64,000 nucleotides of DNA from JAEKNW01 sp963677815 (GTDB lineage: Bacteria; Cloacimonadota; Cloacimonadia; Cloacimonadales; JAFGVF01): positions 62,001 to 126,000 of the forward strand of contig OY782499.1 in assembly GCA_963677815.1 (NCBI GenBank), given 5' to 3'. Positions 1 to 8,549 of the stretch are shown here, one piece after another. How positions within the stretch are numbered: the first letter of the stretch is position 1; each line of letters begins with the position of its first letter. Made by a program: the position numbers and the translations under genes. The notes below the pieces were generated by a model. It worked only from the letters and a program-made list of their open reading frames with translations, searched no databases and was not told where the DNA came from.

Positions 1-1294
1 CTTCACCAGCATAAGCGTTATTAATCTTATATGCTAATAAACCTTGGCTTGGAAGTGCAGATTCAAATAAAGGATCTATTCTTCTATACTCAAAATAGAT
101 GTCCTCTGCATAGTTCCAAGATTGAATTTTGAAGACTTGATTTTCATTAGAAGATACAGGAGCAAGGGTATAAGTTCCACTCTCTTCTATCTTAGGTATT
201 TCTGAAATCCAGTTTGTATAGTAATACTTCATATAGGAATTCATGTGTTGAGGAGGATTAGTATTACCTGCCATTAAATCCCACATACCTACTGGGTCAC
301 CATCTGTTTCATAGCGGTATAGATCAGGTGCCCCTAAAGAATGATAAAGTTCATGACACATAACACTATTACCACTTGAGTTTAAATGAGTTTCTAATTG
401 GAAGTTGAAGTCCCAAACTTGTTTGCCATGGATATAAGCATCAGCATAATATAAAGTCCAACGGTGTGGCCAAAGTAATGACGCCCAGTTATTAGGACTA
501 CCTTTAATGATATAAATAACATTATCAACATAGCCATCGTTATCACCATCAATAGGTAAGTCTTCAGGTATCATTGATTCTACATATTCTGCAGCATTTG
601 CCAAGAGGGTATGTTCTCTATAACCCCTTTCTTCACCATGGTCACCACCTTGATAACCAATTGGATTTGCTAGGGAATAAGCTTCATAATAACCTCTTGG
701 ATGTGGGTCTTCATAAGCAACTATAGTATTCTGAGGGGAAACTGGAGGGAAGAATTCACCAGTAACTGCTAATTGACCGTAAGAAACTTCTTGATAATAG
801 TTATAAGTTGAATTAGCATCCAACGAAGGGTCGTTTAACATATCATCATAAAAAGATATATTGGTTGCAAAATCACTTTCACCTTGGAATTTGATGAAAA
901 TCACGAGATTTACTAGCTGACCAGTAGTTGGAGTTCTCTCTTCAGCTCTTGGATGATTAGCATAAAAAGCTTCTTTCTTAGTCTTCCATTCTGCTGGACT
1001 AATGTCTATATTAGCTTCAATCCCTTTACTAGCAGGATTATCTTTACCTGCTAACAACTCGCTTGCCACAATCTCATTCCCTGATTTTTGAGCATATACA
1101 TAATAGCCTTGGTCATTTCTAGTAATTGTATAGCCTTGATTATCGTGGAAACGGAAATGAAATTCATCTCCACTTGCAAAAATCTTAAGAATTTCACCAC
1201 TAGGTTGTTCTACTTCAATCGGCACATCTTTTACAAAAGCACCAAATAGTACTAGAGGTAAAAGCAGTAATATCAAAATCGTAAGTCGTCTCAT
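1..1294 (-). CDS. Secreted M6-family metalloprotease (3' end beyond left edge)
   Basis: About 431 codons are open from an ATG at 1294 to the left edge, so the C-terminus is missing. The protein begins with a hydrophobic signal peptide (MRRLTILILLLLPLVLFGA). Near residues 314-324 it has HELYHSLGAPD, which fits the metzincin-type HExxHxxGxxD zinc site of M6 (immune inhibitor A-like) proteases. The preceding aspartate-rich stretch (DGDNDGYVDNVIYI) is also typical of M6. It is expected to be an exported peptidase. An AGGA precedes the ATG, and a TTGACA/TATTCT promoter lies 38 bases or more upstream. M6 proteases in this lineage often end in a T9SS sorting domain, which cannot be seen here. Confidence 0.85.
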   Translation of the reverse strand, partial: MRRLTILILLLLPLVLFGAFVKDVPIEVEQPSGEILKIFASGDEFHFRFHDNQGYTITRNDQGYYVYAQKSGNEIVASELLAGKDNPASKGIEANIDISPAEWKTKKEAFYANHPRAEERTPTTGQLVNLVIFIKFQGESDFATNISFYDDMLNDPSLDANSTYNYYQEVSYGQLAVTGEFFPPVSPQNTIVAYEDPHPRGYYEAYSLANPIGYQGGDHGEERGYREHTLLANAAEYVESMIPEDLPIDGDNDGYVDNVIYIIKGSPNNWASLLWPHRWTLYYADAYIHGKQVWDFNFQLETHLNSSGNSVMCHELYHSLGAPDLYRYETDGDPVGMWDLMAGNTNPPQHMNSYMKYYYTNWISEIPKIEESGTYTLAPVSSNENQVFKIQSWNYAEDIYFEYRRIDPLFESALPSQGLLAYKINNAYAGE

Positions 1295-1331
1295 ATATCC
1301 TCTTTTCTTAATTAGTTTTTCCTTTAGTTAT

Positions 1332-1360
1332 AGAATAATGCAGATTTATTTTCATGTCAA
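1332..1360 (-). promoter_or_regulatory. Sigma70-type promoter of the M6 protease gene
   Basis: On the minus strand, TTGACA (1360-1355) is followed by a 17-base spacer and TATTCT (1337-1332). It lies 38 bases upstream of the ATG at 1294. Spacing and sequence fit a housekeeping promoter. Confidence 0.6.
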
Positions 1361-1593
1361 ATTAAATTACTCAATAACAGATTATATTCTATAAAAAGCA
1401 ATATATTGAGTTTAATCTGCATAAGACTTTTTTATAGTTCTCTTCAATGTAGAGTGAGAACTAAATATAAATAAATGATATTCCTAATCCCCTTTCAGCT
1501 CCTTGGAGCGCTTGAGAGGGGTGGTCGTCTAGACCGGGGAGAGTATTCAGTTCCTAAGAGCCTTAGAGAGGGCTGTAATGATACGTCATTTGC

Positions 1594-1657
1594 TTGCTTG
1601 ATTGTTACTGTCCCAACAAATCATTGGAATTTCATTGAGAGATTAACAATCAAGCAA
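1594..1657. repeat. Dispersed hairpin, TTGATTGTTA family (copy 1)
   Basis: TTGCTTGATTGTTA (1594-1607) is perfectly repeated in inverse orientation as TAACAATCAAGCAA (1644-1657), with a 36-base loop. Related hairpins occur at 20540-20601, 35977-36034 and 60619-60682. The T-run needed for a simple terminator is missing. Confidence 0.8.
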
Positions 1658-1769
1658 TAATCCATAGAAAAAATGAAATGAGGAATTAGGGCTTAATTAT
1701 ATGAAATATTTATTGCATATTTGAACAAAACCATCATAATATAATAAATATATATTTAAGGAGTAAATT

Positions 1770-2585
1770 ATGCTCAATTGGGAAGCTATTTTACAGAAAA
1801 TTACAGATATGGCTATTCAATACACACCTAAAGTATTGTTAGGAATACTTACCCTTATAATAGGTTTTTGGATTGCTCGAGTTGTTACAAGACTTGTTCA
1901 TGGAGCCTTAGTTAAATCAAAAGTGGAAATTACACTTTTAGAATTTTTAACAAGTATTATTGGTATTATATTAAAAGTCTTAGTTGTTGTTAGTGTAGCA
2001 ACCATGATTGGTATCCAAATGACATCATTCATTGCTATTCTTTCAGCTATGGCTTTTGCAGTTGGTCTAGCCTTTCAGGGCTCTTTAAGTAACTTCTCTG
2101 GGGGAGTTCTTATTATCCTTCTTAAACCTTTTAAAAATGGAGATTTCATAGAAGCTCAAGGGCACATGGGAACTGTTGATTCTATTCAAATTTTTCATAC
2201 TATCCTTAAAACTCCAGATAACAAAAAAATAGTTATACCTAATGGGCCTCTCTCAAATGGTAACATTATAAATTATAGTGCCCAAGAGACAAGAAGAGTA
2301 GATTGGACTTTTGGAATTGCCTATGATGCAGACTTTGAAAAAGCAAAAAAGCTCATTATCGATATCTTGAATAATGATGAGAGAATCATTAAAGAGCCTG
2401 CACCTTTTGCTAGAGTTGGTGAATTAGCTGATTCTTCTGTAAATATTAAAACACGTGCTTGGGTTCCACTAGCTGAGTTTTGGAATGTTCATTTCGATGT
2501 TATTGAAAAGGTTAAAAAATCTTTCGATGCTAATGGTATTACTATCCCATTCCCACAAACAGATGTTCATATAATACAGAAATAA
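1770..2585 (+). CDS. mscS: Small-conductance mechanosensitive channel, MscS family
   Basis: The 271-residue protein has the compact MscS layout. Three hydrophobic helices lie at roughly residues 20-40, 58-82 and 85-118. The pore-lining segment has the family pattern AFQGSLSNFSGGVLIILLKP, followed by the beta domain (GDFIE...VIPNG) and a C-terminus ending GITIPFPQTDVHI. MscS channels in the inner membrane open on hypo-osmotic shock and release solutes. AAGGAG precedes the ATG at good spacing. The length is close to E. coli MscS. The gene is monocistronic and converges on the FAD oxidoreductase gene, with a shared bidirectional terminator. Confidence 0.93.
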   Translation: MLNWEAILQKITDMAIQYTPKVLLGILTLIIGFWIARVVTRLVHGALVKSKVEITLLEFLTSIIGIILKVLVVVSVATMIGIQMTSFIAILSAMAFAVGLAFQGSLSNFSGGVLIILLKPFKNGDFIEAQGHMGTVDSIQIFHTILKTPDNKKIVIPNGPLSNGNIINYSAQETRRVDWTFGIAYDADFEKAKKLIIDILNNDERIIKEPAPFARVGELADSSVNIKTRAWVPLAEFWNVHFDVIEKVKKSFDANGITIPFPQTDVHIIQK

Positions 2586-2599
2586 AGTATTTTAATAAA

Positions 2600-2632
2600 A
2601 GAAACTCCTATTGCTAGGAGTTTCTTTTCTTT
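2600..2632. terminator. Bidirectional intrinsic terminator
   Basis: GAAACTCCT and AGGAGTTTC form a 9-bp stem with a short loop. A T-rich tract follows on the plus strand, and an equivalent one follows on the minus strand. It separates the convergent mscS and FAD-protein genes. Confidence 0.85.
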
Positions 2633-2663
2633 CTTTTAAAACTTGTTTATAAAAAAAATTATT

Positions 2664-4202
2664 CTATTTCTTAAGATTAAATCTTGAAGCTGCCTTATAA
2701 CCATCAACTGCAGAGGATATAATTCCCCCAGCATAACCAGCACCTTCACCTATTGGGTATAATCCCTTAGTATTAAGACTTTCCCCTGTTTGATGATTTC
2801 TTAGAATTCTCACAGGTGATGAAGTTCTAGTTTCTGGTCCAATTAAAATACCATTATCTATGAAACCTGTATATCTTTTATTCAGGTGTTTCATTCCTGT
2901 AACAAGAGCCTTAGTTATATACATTGGAAAGAGTTGTCCCATACTGGCTTGATAAACACCTGGTCTATAAGTAGTTTTGGGAAGTTTACTACTTGCTTTG
3001 TTCTTTAAGAAATCACGTCCTAACTGGGCTGGAGCGTTATAAAATTCTTTAAAAGCTCCTTTTTCTATTTTTCTTTGAAGGTTCATACCGGCTAAAACAT
3101 CTTTACCAAAATGTTTGGGCTCAATTGAGGCTACTAAGGCTGAATTACCATATCTGCCATCTCTTTGAGAATAGCTCATTCCGTTAGTTACGATACTATT
3201 CTCTTCTGAAGAACCACAAACTACACTACCTCCCGGGCACATACAAAAGCTATAAACACTGTGATCACCAGCTTTAGCAGTAAGTCTGTAAGTAGCAGGA
3301 CCAGTGACATTAATATCACACTTTTCACCATAGAATAAATTATTGATATACTCTTGACTATGTTCAATTCTAAATCCGATAGCAAAAGATTTAGCTTCCA
3401 TGGCTATCTGATTATTATTCATATTAGAAAAAAGTTCTCTAGCTGAATTTCCTATACCTAGTAAGCAAATTTCTGGATTAATCTTCTCTTCATTAATGGT
3501 GAGTTGAATCCTGTCATTTACTCTCTTAATATCAGTAAGTTTATGAGAGAAATTAAATACTGCTCCCTTATCTTCTAAATAGCTTATCATTTTACTTGTC
3601 ACAGACTTTATACCATCTGTTCCCAAGTGGGGTAAAGCATCAATAGAGATTTTTTTGTCTGCCCCAAATTGAGTCAAATAATCATAAATTTTATCAGAAT
3701 ATTTATCTCTGTTTCTAGCTGTTAATTTGCCATCAGAATATGCACCAGCTCCCCCTTCACCAAACTGAACATTTGAATCAGGGTCTAATTGATTATGTAA
3801 CCATAAGTAATTAACTTTTTCATCACGAGTTTCAATCCTTTCTCCTTGCTCAAAAAATATCGGTTTAAAACCCTTTTCTACTAAAGCCAAACCTGCAAAT
3901 AAGGAAGCTGGACCACAGCCTATGATTACAGGATTTATATCAGAAATATTAATTACTTCAAGAACTTTTTCTTCTTTTTCTTTAATTTCAACAATATCGT
4001 GATGTTGAGGAGCTTTTCCATAGAAATCTGCTTCGACAGTGAAATTTAACCAGACGTTATTTCTTTTTCTACTATCAATTGATCTTCTAATAATTTTGAG
4101 AATCTTGAAGTCGGATTCAGAAATACTAAACTTATGAGCTATTACTTGGGCTAAATCAGGGTGATGGGCTAAACGAGTTGAAATATTCTTAATAATATAC
4201 AT
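2664..4202 (-). CDS. FAD-dependent dehydrogenase-like protein (COG2509 type)
   Basis: This 512-residue protein has a dinucleotide-binding motif near residue 94 (VIIGCGPASLFAGLAL). The later segments FGEGGAGAYSDGKLTAR, SFAIGFRIEHSQEYIN and a C-terminal GEGAGYAGGIISSAVDG are all typical of the uncharacterised FAD-dependent dehydrogenase family. An N-terminal extension of about 90 residues precedes the Rossmann part, as usual in the family. The substrate is unknown; family members are presumed cytosolic flavoproteins. The gene stands alone, downstream of two tRNA-Phe genes on the same strand. There is no sign of truncation. Confidence 0.85.
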   Translation of the reverse strand: MYIIKNISTRLAHHPDLAQVIAHKFSISESDFKILKIIRRSIDSRKRNNVWLNFTVEADFYGKAPQHHDIVEIKEKEEKVLEVINISDINPVIIGCGPASLFAGLALVEKGFKPIFFEQGERIETRDEKVNYLWLHNQLDPDSNVQFGEGGAGAYSDGKLTARNRDKYSDKIYDYLTQFGADKKISIDALPHLGTDGIKSVTSKMISYLEDKGAVFNFSHKLTDIKRVNDRIQLTINEEKINPEICLLGIGNSARELFSNMNNNQIAMEAKSFAIGFRIEHSQEYINNLFYGEKCDINVTGPATYRLTAKAGDHSVYSFCMCPGGSVVCGSSEENSIVTNGMSYSQRDGRYGNSALVASIEPKHFGKDVLAGMNLQRKIEKGAFKEFYNAPAQLGRDFLKNKASSKLPKTTYRPGVYQASMGQLFPMYITKALVTGMKHLNKRYTGFIDNGILIGPETRTSSPVRILRNHQTGESLNTKGLYPIGEGAGYAGGIISSAVDGYKAASRFNLKK

Positions 4203-4265
4203 TACTTTTCCTCTGAGATAATCAGGTTAATAAAAAAAACGGCACTCATTGAGTGCCAGAATTTA

Positions 4266-4341
4266 TGGTGGCAAGACCCAGACTTGAACTGGGGACACAA
4301 GGCTTTTCAGGCCTCTGCTCTACCAACTGAGCTATCCCGCC
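4266..4341 (-). tRNA. tRNA-Phe (GAA), downstream copy
   Basis: The 76-nt minus-strand sequence starts GGCGGGATAGCTCAGTTGG and ends in an encoded CCA. The anticodon loop CTGAAAA gives GAA, and the T-arm carries GTTCAAGTC. All four stems can be drawn. It is identical to the copy at 4362-4437, 20 bases away. Confidence 0.97.
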
Positions 4342-4361
4342 GATGATATTTTAAATTTTAA

Positions 4362-4437
4362 TGGTGGCAAGACCCAGACTTGAACTGGGGACACAAGGCT
4401 TTTCAGGCCTCTGCTCTACCAACTGAGCTATCCCGCC
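4362..4437 (-). tRNA. tRNA-Phe (GAA), upstream copy
   Basis: The 76-nt cloverleaf has anticodon GAA and an encoded CCA end. It is identical to the neighbouring copy at 4266-4341. The two are probably transcribed together from the TTGACA promoter at 4462-4490. Confidence 0.97.
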
Positions 4438-4461
4438 ACATCATTTAAGATAAGTAGAACC

Positions 4462-4490
4462 TTTTTATTAGTGACCTCTTATTGTGTCAA
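4462..4490 (-). promoter_or_regulatory. Candidate promoter of the tRNA-Phe pair
   Basis: On the minus strand TTGACA (4490-4485) is followed 17 bases later by TAAAAA (4467-4462), about 25 bases before the first tRNA. The -10 is weak, so the call rests on the -35 and the position. Confidence 0.4.
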
Positions 4491-4567
4491 GAAAAAGTTA
4501 ATTTTATTTCTTGTCACCATTAGGAAACATAAAATTCTATCATCATAATTTACATATTTATATTGAT

Positions 4568-5980
4568 TTAGAAGTAAAGGTCTCTTTCTCCCTTAGCTAC
4601 TCTTTCTAGCTTTTCCTGCAATTCTTTTTTAATCTTTTCATCTTCGAAATCTTCAAGTTCACGGTTTATCTGTTCGTTTACGGCCTTAATTGTCTCCTCT
4701 GTACCATAATCATGAACATATTCTGACACTGTTAGAATTGCATTTGGTGTACAGAATTTTTTAACAAAACCAGGTATTGCAAATTCCATGAAATGTTCAC
4801 CTGTTCTTCCTAAACGATAACAAGCTGTACAGAAGGAAGGCAAGAAGCCATGAGTGGCTAATTCTCTAATCACATCATCTAGTGAACGTTGGTCTCCAAG
4901 AACAAATTGACTTTTCTTAAAACTTTCTTCATCTTTATGAGAATAGTCACCTATACCAATACTAGAACCTGCATCTATCTGGGAAACACCAAAACCAATA
5001 ACTTCATTTCTGATTTCAATAGGTTCACGTGCTGTTAAAATTAAACCAGTATAAGGTACTGCAAGCCTTAAAATAGCCACTAATTTTTTGAAATCATCAT
5101 CAGACACACCATAAGGTGGTTGCTCTGTAATCTCAGTGTTATTAGCTGGTTCAATTCTTGGGAATGAGATTGTATGAGGGCCTATATTAAAGGTGTTTTC
5201 TAAATGGATTGTGTGGTAAAGAAGTCCCATTACCTCAAATCTCCAATCATAAAGTCCCATCAAAGCACCTATACCTAAATCATCTATGCCTGCTTGCATA
5301 GCTCTATCTAAACCGTATAATCGCCATAAATAATTACTTTTAGGTCCTGATGGATGAAATTTTTTATACGACTCTTGATGATAGGTTTCTTGGAAAATCT
5401 GATAGGTTCCAATACCTGCAGACTTAACAGTTTTGAATCCCTCAACATCTAAAGGAGCTGCATTAATATTAACACGACGGATTTCCCCTTTACCTTCTTT
5501 GGTCTCATAAGTTTTTAATACAGTATCACGAATAAATTCAGGAGAATACATATGGTGTTCCCCATAAACCATAATCAAACGCTTGTGACCACGTGATTCT
5601 AAAGCTCTAACCTCATCTTCTAATTGATTCATGGTTAAGGTATTTCTATGAGTTTCCTTATTTGAAATTCTGAAACCACAATATACACAATCATTAACAC
5701 ATTCATTGCCTACATAAAGAGGGGCAAAAAGTACTATTCTATTACCATATATCTTCTCTTTTAATGCCCTAGCTCCTTGATAAATCTCTTGGATTAACTC
5801 TTGATCTTCACAATTTATGAGAGTTGCTGTTTCTTCTGGACTTAATCTGTTTTTGTCTAATGATTTAGCAATAATTTCTTTTACTCTGTCTTTTGTTGGA
5901 TTCTTTGTTTTTTCTAGGAGATCAAAAATCTCTTGTTCAGGGATAAATGACTTTAAACCTTTAGTATCAATTTTTACCAT
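4568..5980 (-). CDS. hydG: [FeFe]-hydrogenase maturase HydG (radical SAM tyrosine lyase)
   Basis: HydG cleaves tyrosine to p-cresol and builds the Fe(CO)(CN) unit of the hydrogenase H-cluster. The 470-residue length is normal for the family. The radical-SAM cluster motif is C94-x3-C98-x2-C101 (CVNDCVYC). The C-terminal auxiliary cluster motif CTAC plus a third cysteine follows the CX2CX22C spacing that sets HydG apart from ThiH. It lies 16 bases after the small TM1266-type gene on the same strand, so the two form an operon. HydE, HydF and the hydrogenase itself are not in the window. The product is cytosolic. Confidence 0.96.
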   Translation of the reverse strand: MVKIDTKGLKSFIPEQEIFDLLEKTKNPTKDRVKEIIAKSLDKNRLSPEETATLINCEDQELIQEIYQGARALKEKIYGNRIVLFAPLYVGNECVNDCVYCGFRISNKETHRNTLTMNQLEDEVRALESRGHKRLIMVYGEHHMYSPEFIRDTVLKTYETKEGKGEIRRVNINAAPLDVEGFKTVKSAGIGTYQIFQETYHQESYKKFHPSGPKSNYLWRLYGLDRAMQAGIDDLGIGALMGLYDWRFEVMGLLYHTIHLENTFNIGPHTISFPRIEPANNTEITEQPPYGVSDDDFKKLVAILRLAVPYTGLILTAREPIEIRNEVIGFGVSQIDAGSSIGIGDYSHKDEESFKKSQFVLGDQRSLDDVIRELATHGFLPSFCTACYRLGRTGEHFMEFAIPGFVKKFCTPNAILTVSEYVHDYGTEETIKAVNEQINRELEDFEDEKIKKELQEKLERVAKGERDLYF

Positions 5981-5996
5981 TTTTACCTCTATTTTT

Positions 5997-6245
5997 TTAT
6001 ATTTTTAAACTTGTTGATTTTACGTTTACAGACTGGATTTGTCCTAATTTGCCTGTGAAAGCACCTAGTTCGTCGTTTGTTAAATTGATAATAATGAAGA
6101 TGATAGAAATATTCTGCTCTGGCATTGGATAACCTACTCGTAACATTATTCTATCTGCTAAATCATGCAATATAGAAGAAACTTGATGAAAAGATTTCTC
6201 TCTATCTTGGACTGTAATTGTGACAGTTCTTACTTTTTGTTCCAT
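5997..6245 (-). CDS. TM1266-type iron-only hydrogenase system regulator (ACT-like)
   Basis: This 82-residue protein (VTITVQDREKSF...ISIIFIIINLT...GKLGQIQSVNVKS) has the length and alternating beta-alpha pattern of the TM1266 family. Members are small ferredoxin-like/ACT-fold proteins found next to hydE/hydF/hydG and proposed to regulate hydrogenase maturation. No DNA-binding domain is visible, so any regulation must be indirect or by ligand binding. It is the first gene of the hydG operon. Its start codon follows directly on a terminator-like hairpin whose 3' arm supplies the only Shine-Dalgarno-like GGAG. Confidence 0.85.
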   Translation of the reverse strand: MEQKVRTVTITVQDREKSFHQVSSILHDLADRIMLRVGYPMPEQNISIIFIIINLTNDELGAFTGKLGQIQSVNVKSTSLKI

Positions 6246-6440
6246 AAAAAAAACTCCGTCTTCAGGACGGAGTCTATATATAATTATCCTCTAATTATTC
6301 TATTTCATTTCTCCATCCCTTGAATTTAGTATTTACCTTAATCTCAGGATTTAAAATAACTTATTTGATCCAAACAAGCAGAATCTTCCTTTTGTTTCGA
6401 TACTTATATTTAAATTAATTAGAAGAGTTTAAATGTCAAT
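6246..6440 (-). promoter_or_regulatory. Leader of the hydG operon with terminator/RBS hairpin
   Basis: A TTGACA box lies at 6439-6434 on the minus strand, so the 5' leader should be roughly 150-165 nt. Its last element is a stem, ACTCCGTC/GACGGAGT (6271-6253), followed by seven T and then the ATG at 6245. The stem therefore looks like an intrinsic terminator and also buries the GGAG that would serve as ribosome binding site. An upstream ATCCT/GGGAT pairing is possible. No known riboswitch consensus (TPP, SAM, T-box, cobalamin) was recognised. Confidence 0.55.
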
Positions 6441-6517
6441 AAAAAAATCACTATTTCAAGAAATTTCTTTACATATCGGTCAAGAGATTTATCTTCTGCC
6501 AAAATTGAGGAGATAAT

Positions 6518-7015
6518 ATGATTGAAATTTGTAGAATTATTAACTTGGAGAATAAACTTGAAGACCTAGGTCTGCTACTTCATGATTTCAGGCAGGAATT
6601 AGCTAGCTTAAAGATGAGGAAAATAAACTATACTCTTGCTGATGCTAAACAAGAATGGAAAGATTATTCAACCAATGAATATGAAATATATCTTGCTCAG
6701 GAAAATAATATTAGCCTTGGCTATGCTATCTTAAGAATATTCGACCAAACTGTCTGGCTTGAACAAATCTATCTTTCCAAGCAAGAAAGAAGAAAGGGCT
6801 ATGCGACAAAACTCTTAGAACAAGCTAATAGAAGAGCTAATGACTTTGGAAAGGAAACAGCTTTTATTAATGTTCATCCAAATAATCATAAAATGATTAA
6901 ATTCTTGGCCAAAAATGGCTATGAGGTGTTAAATCTTATCGAAGTGCGAAAATTATATAATAAGGAGAAAATTTCTACAACAATCCAAGTAGGAGATAAC
7001 TCTTTCTTGTATTAG
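6518..7015 (+). CDS. GNAT-family N-acetyltransferase
   Basis: The 165-residue protein has the GNAT core. The central beta strand LEQIYLSKQERRKGYATKLL contains the acetyl-CoA pyrophosphate loop RRKGYA (about residues 91-96). It is followed by the alpha helix and AFINVHPNNHKMIKFLAKNGY, the usual family C-terminus. It should transfer an acetyl group from acetyl-CoA to an amine. The substrate is unknown. GAGGAG lies just before the ATG. The gene is monocistronic and ends at a clear terminator. Confidence 0.88.
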   Translation: MIEICRIINLENKLEDLGLLLHDFRQELASLKMRKINYTLADAKQEWKDYSTNEYEIYLAQENNISLGYAILRIFDQTVWLEQIYLSKQERRKGYATKLLEQANRRANDFGKETAFINVHPNNHKMIKFLAKNGYEVLNLIEVRKLYNKEKISTTIQVGDNSFLY

Positions 7016-7052
7016 TACTAGAAATGCAGGAGATCTTTGTGAATAAAAAAAA

Positions 7053-7080
7053 TAGAGGGTAAAAAACTCTTACCCTCTTT
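7053..7080 (+). terminator. Intrinsic terminator after the GNAT gene
   Basis: AGAGGGTAA pairs with TTACCCTCT, followed by a short T-run. It lies 38 bases after the GNAT stop codon. Confidence 0.8.
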
Positions 7081-7190
7081 GCTTAGGATGTGCTATGGTC
7101 AACAAAAAATAAATTATTCTAAGCGGAGTTTATCCAAGCTAGTAGCATGATTTAAGGCAAACTATAGTTATTACCCTGAATAAAGCTCAA

Positions 7191-7655
7191 CTAATTTGGA
7201 TTTCTAATTCTCTTCAACATATTGGCCACTGTAGCTTGAATTGAGTTACAGCTTATGGTTGCACCTGTCACTGCCCTGATATTACTTTGACTATTCCAGT
7301 TTTCGAATTGTTTCATATAATTACTCCTTTTAATCCTTTTTACAAATGAAGGAGTATCCTTACTTCTAAAAAGATAGCTATCCTTAATCTCTTTCTGCTT
7401 ATCTAAGGCTAAGATTATTTTATTGTTTGCCTGATAACCCCTAACTTCATCTTCTTCCTGACTGATGAAAAGATATAAAGTATCTGCCTCATGAGTTTGG
7501 ACTATGAGATAAGTATTTAAAGTATCTTCACAAAGCTGATAAGAAGTGTAAGTATCATTATTCTCAGCAAATTCAACTAATAACTTTTGCTCTTCTAAGC
7601 AATTTAAAGTAATGTAAAAAGCCATTAAAACAAAAGCAAATATATATTTTTTCAT
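7191..7655 (-). CDS. Small exported protein with FMN-binding-like VTGATIS motif
   Basis: The 154-residue protein has an N-terminal signal sequence (KKYIFAFVLMAFYITLNC). The C-terminal segment RAVTGATISCNSIQATVANM resembles the S/T-GAT signature, in which a threonine is covalently flavinylated in FMN-binding domain proteins and which recurs in DUF2271-like proteins. The assignment rests on this motif only. It is the last gene of a three-gene run, 6 bases after the DNRLRE gene and downstream of the porin gene. It may be a periplasmic redox or metal-related protein, but that is inference. Confidence 0.5.
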   Translation of the reverse strand: MKKYIFAFVLMAFYITLNCLEEQKLLVEFAENNDTYTSYQLCEDTLNTYLIVQTHEADTLYLFISQEEDEVRGYQANNKIILALDKQKEIKDSYLFRSKDTPSFVKRIKRSNYMKQFENWNSQSNIRAVTGATISCNSIQATVANMLKRIRNPN

Positions 7656-7661
7656 ATTAAT

Positions 7662-8540
7662 CTACTTTTGTAGGATTAATTTCTGTTGAGCTACTTTATC
7701 AGCTATTCGCACTCGACAAAAATATATTCCACTGGCTACATCATTATTAGCTAAATCTTTTCCATTCCATCTAGCTCTGTTCTTGATATCCACAACTTCT
7801 ATTTCTTTTATTGATTGAACTAACCTACCTCTTAAATTATAGATATTAATTTGAGCTTTTTGCTTGGTTGGATTATCAAATTCTATAATAGTTGTAGGGT
7901 TGAATGGATTCGGATAAGCTGTTATAATCAAGGGGATAATCACATTCTCAGCATTATTATTACTCACAGGAGAGATAGTTAATTCTAAACTTGGCCTATC
8001 AGCTTCATTCGCATGCTCTTTTGAATAGAATTTACTAAATTTCTGATTGTCATTAGCTATCATAACAAGTCCATGAAAATCATAATTATTTTCTATAATT
8101 TGAGAAATGATACTAGAAACATCAACATTAAATTGATTTATAGTTGGTCCTCCAGTTCCAGAAAACATTTGCTCTTGAAAGATGTCTTCATGGTATGCAA
8201 GGTGTTGATGTATATCCACATTGCTCTCATTCCATTCTTCAGATATAGGGTATATTCTAACTAAAGTAGAACCACCACTCGGGCAAGAATAGAAGCGGGT
8301 TAGTTTCAAGCTAGCAACTTGAAAATTACTATCCAAATATTCATCAATATCAAAATCAAGAGCAATCCTTTGGAATTGACCAGCAGGCACAAAGTTGGCT
8401 ACCCATAATTCACCAGTAACATTTGGACTATCCCCATGTTCTACATCAGTGTAACAATCGCTTGAAGGTAGAATAGTAATAACTTCTGAGTTTAATAAAA
8501 TAGTTGATAGTAAAAATACTAAAACAATAATCTTTTTCAT
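7662..8540 (-). CDS. T9SS-exported DNRLRE-domain protein
   Basis: The 292-residue protein has a signal peptide and then a domain (about residues 20-190) of the DNRLRE type. This is a beta-sandwich seen in cell-surface proteins, here with the pattern FQRIALDFDI...SLKLTRFYS...WNESNVDI. The C-terminal 80 residues form a FlgD-like T9SS sorting domain (YPNPFNPTTIIEF...IYNLRGRLV...NNDVASGIYFCRV). The protein should cross the outer membrane by type IX secretion and be anchored or released. It sits between the porin and the VTGATIS protein in one probable operon (gaps of 9 and 6 bases). Confidence 0.85.
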   Translation of the reverse strand: MKKIIVLVFLLSTILLNSEVITILPSSDCYTDVEHGDSPNVTGELWVANFVPAGQFQRIALDFDIDEYLDSNFQVASLKLTRFYSCPSGGSTLVRIYPISEEWNESNVDIHQHLAYHEDIFQEQMFSGTGGPTINQFNVDVSSIISQIIENNYDFHGLVMIANDNQKFSKFYSKEHANEADRPSLELTISPVSNNNAENVIIPLIITAYPNPFNPTTIIEFDNPTKQKAQINIYNLRGRLVQSIKEIEVVDIKNRARWNGKDLANNDVASGIYFCRVRIADKVAQQKLILQK

Positions 8541-8549
8541 GTTTCCCTC

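Larger units (their letters stand above)
1295..1769. other. Intergenic region with dispersed repeats, no gene
   Basis: This gap between the divergent M6 and mscS genes holds the M6 promoter and a GC-richer block (about 1490-1580). It also holds the TTGATTGTTA hairpin described separately. A 61-codon open frame across the repeat has no ribosome binding site and no recognisable product, so it is not called as a gene. Confidence 0.6.

Noticed and set aside
1475..1660. 61-codon plus-strand frame
   Set aside because: It lies across the TTGATTGTTA hairpin, has no ribosome binding site and no recognisable product.
6246..6440. Known riboswitch (TPP, SAM, T-box, cobalamin) before the hydG operon
   Set aside because: A CTGAGA stretch is present, but the other conserved TPP elements and the motifs of the other classes are absent.
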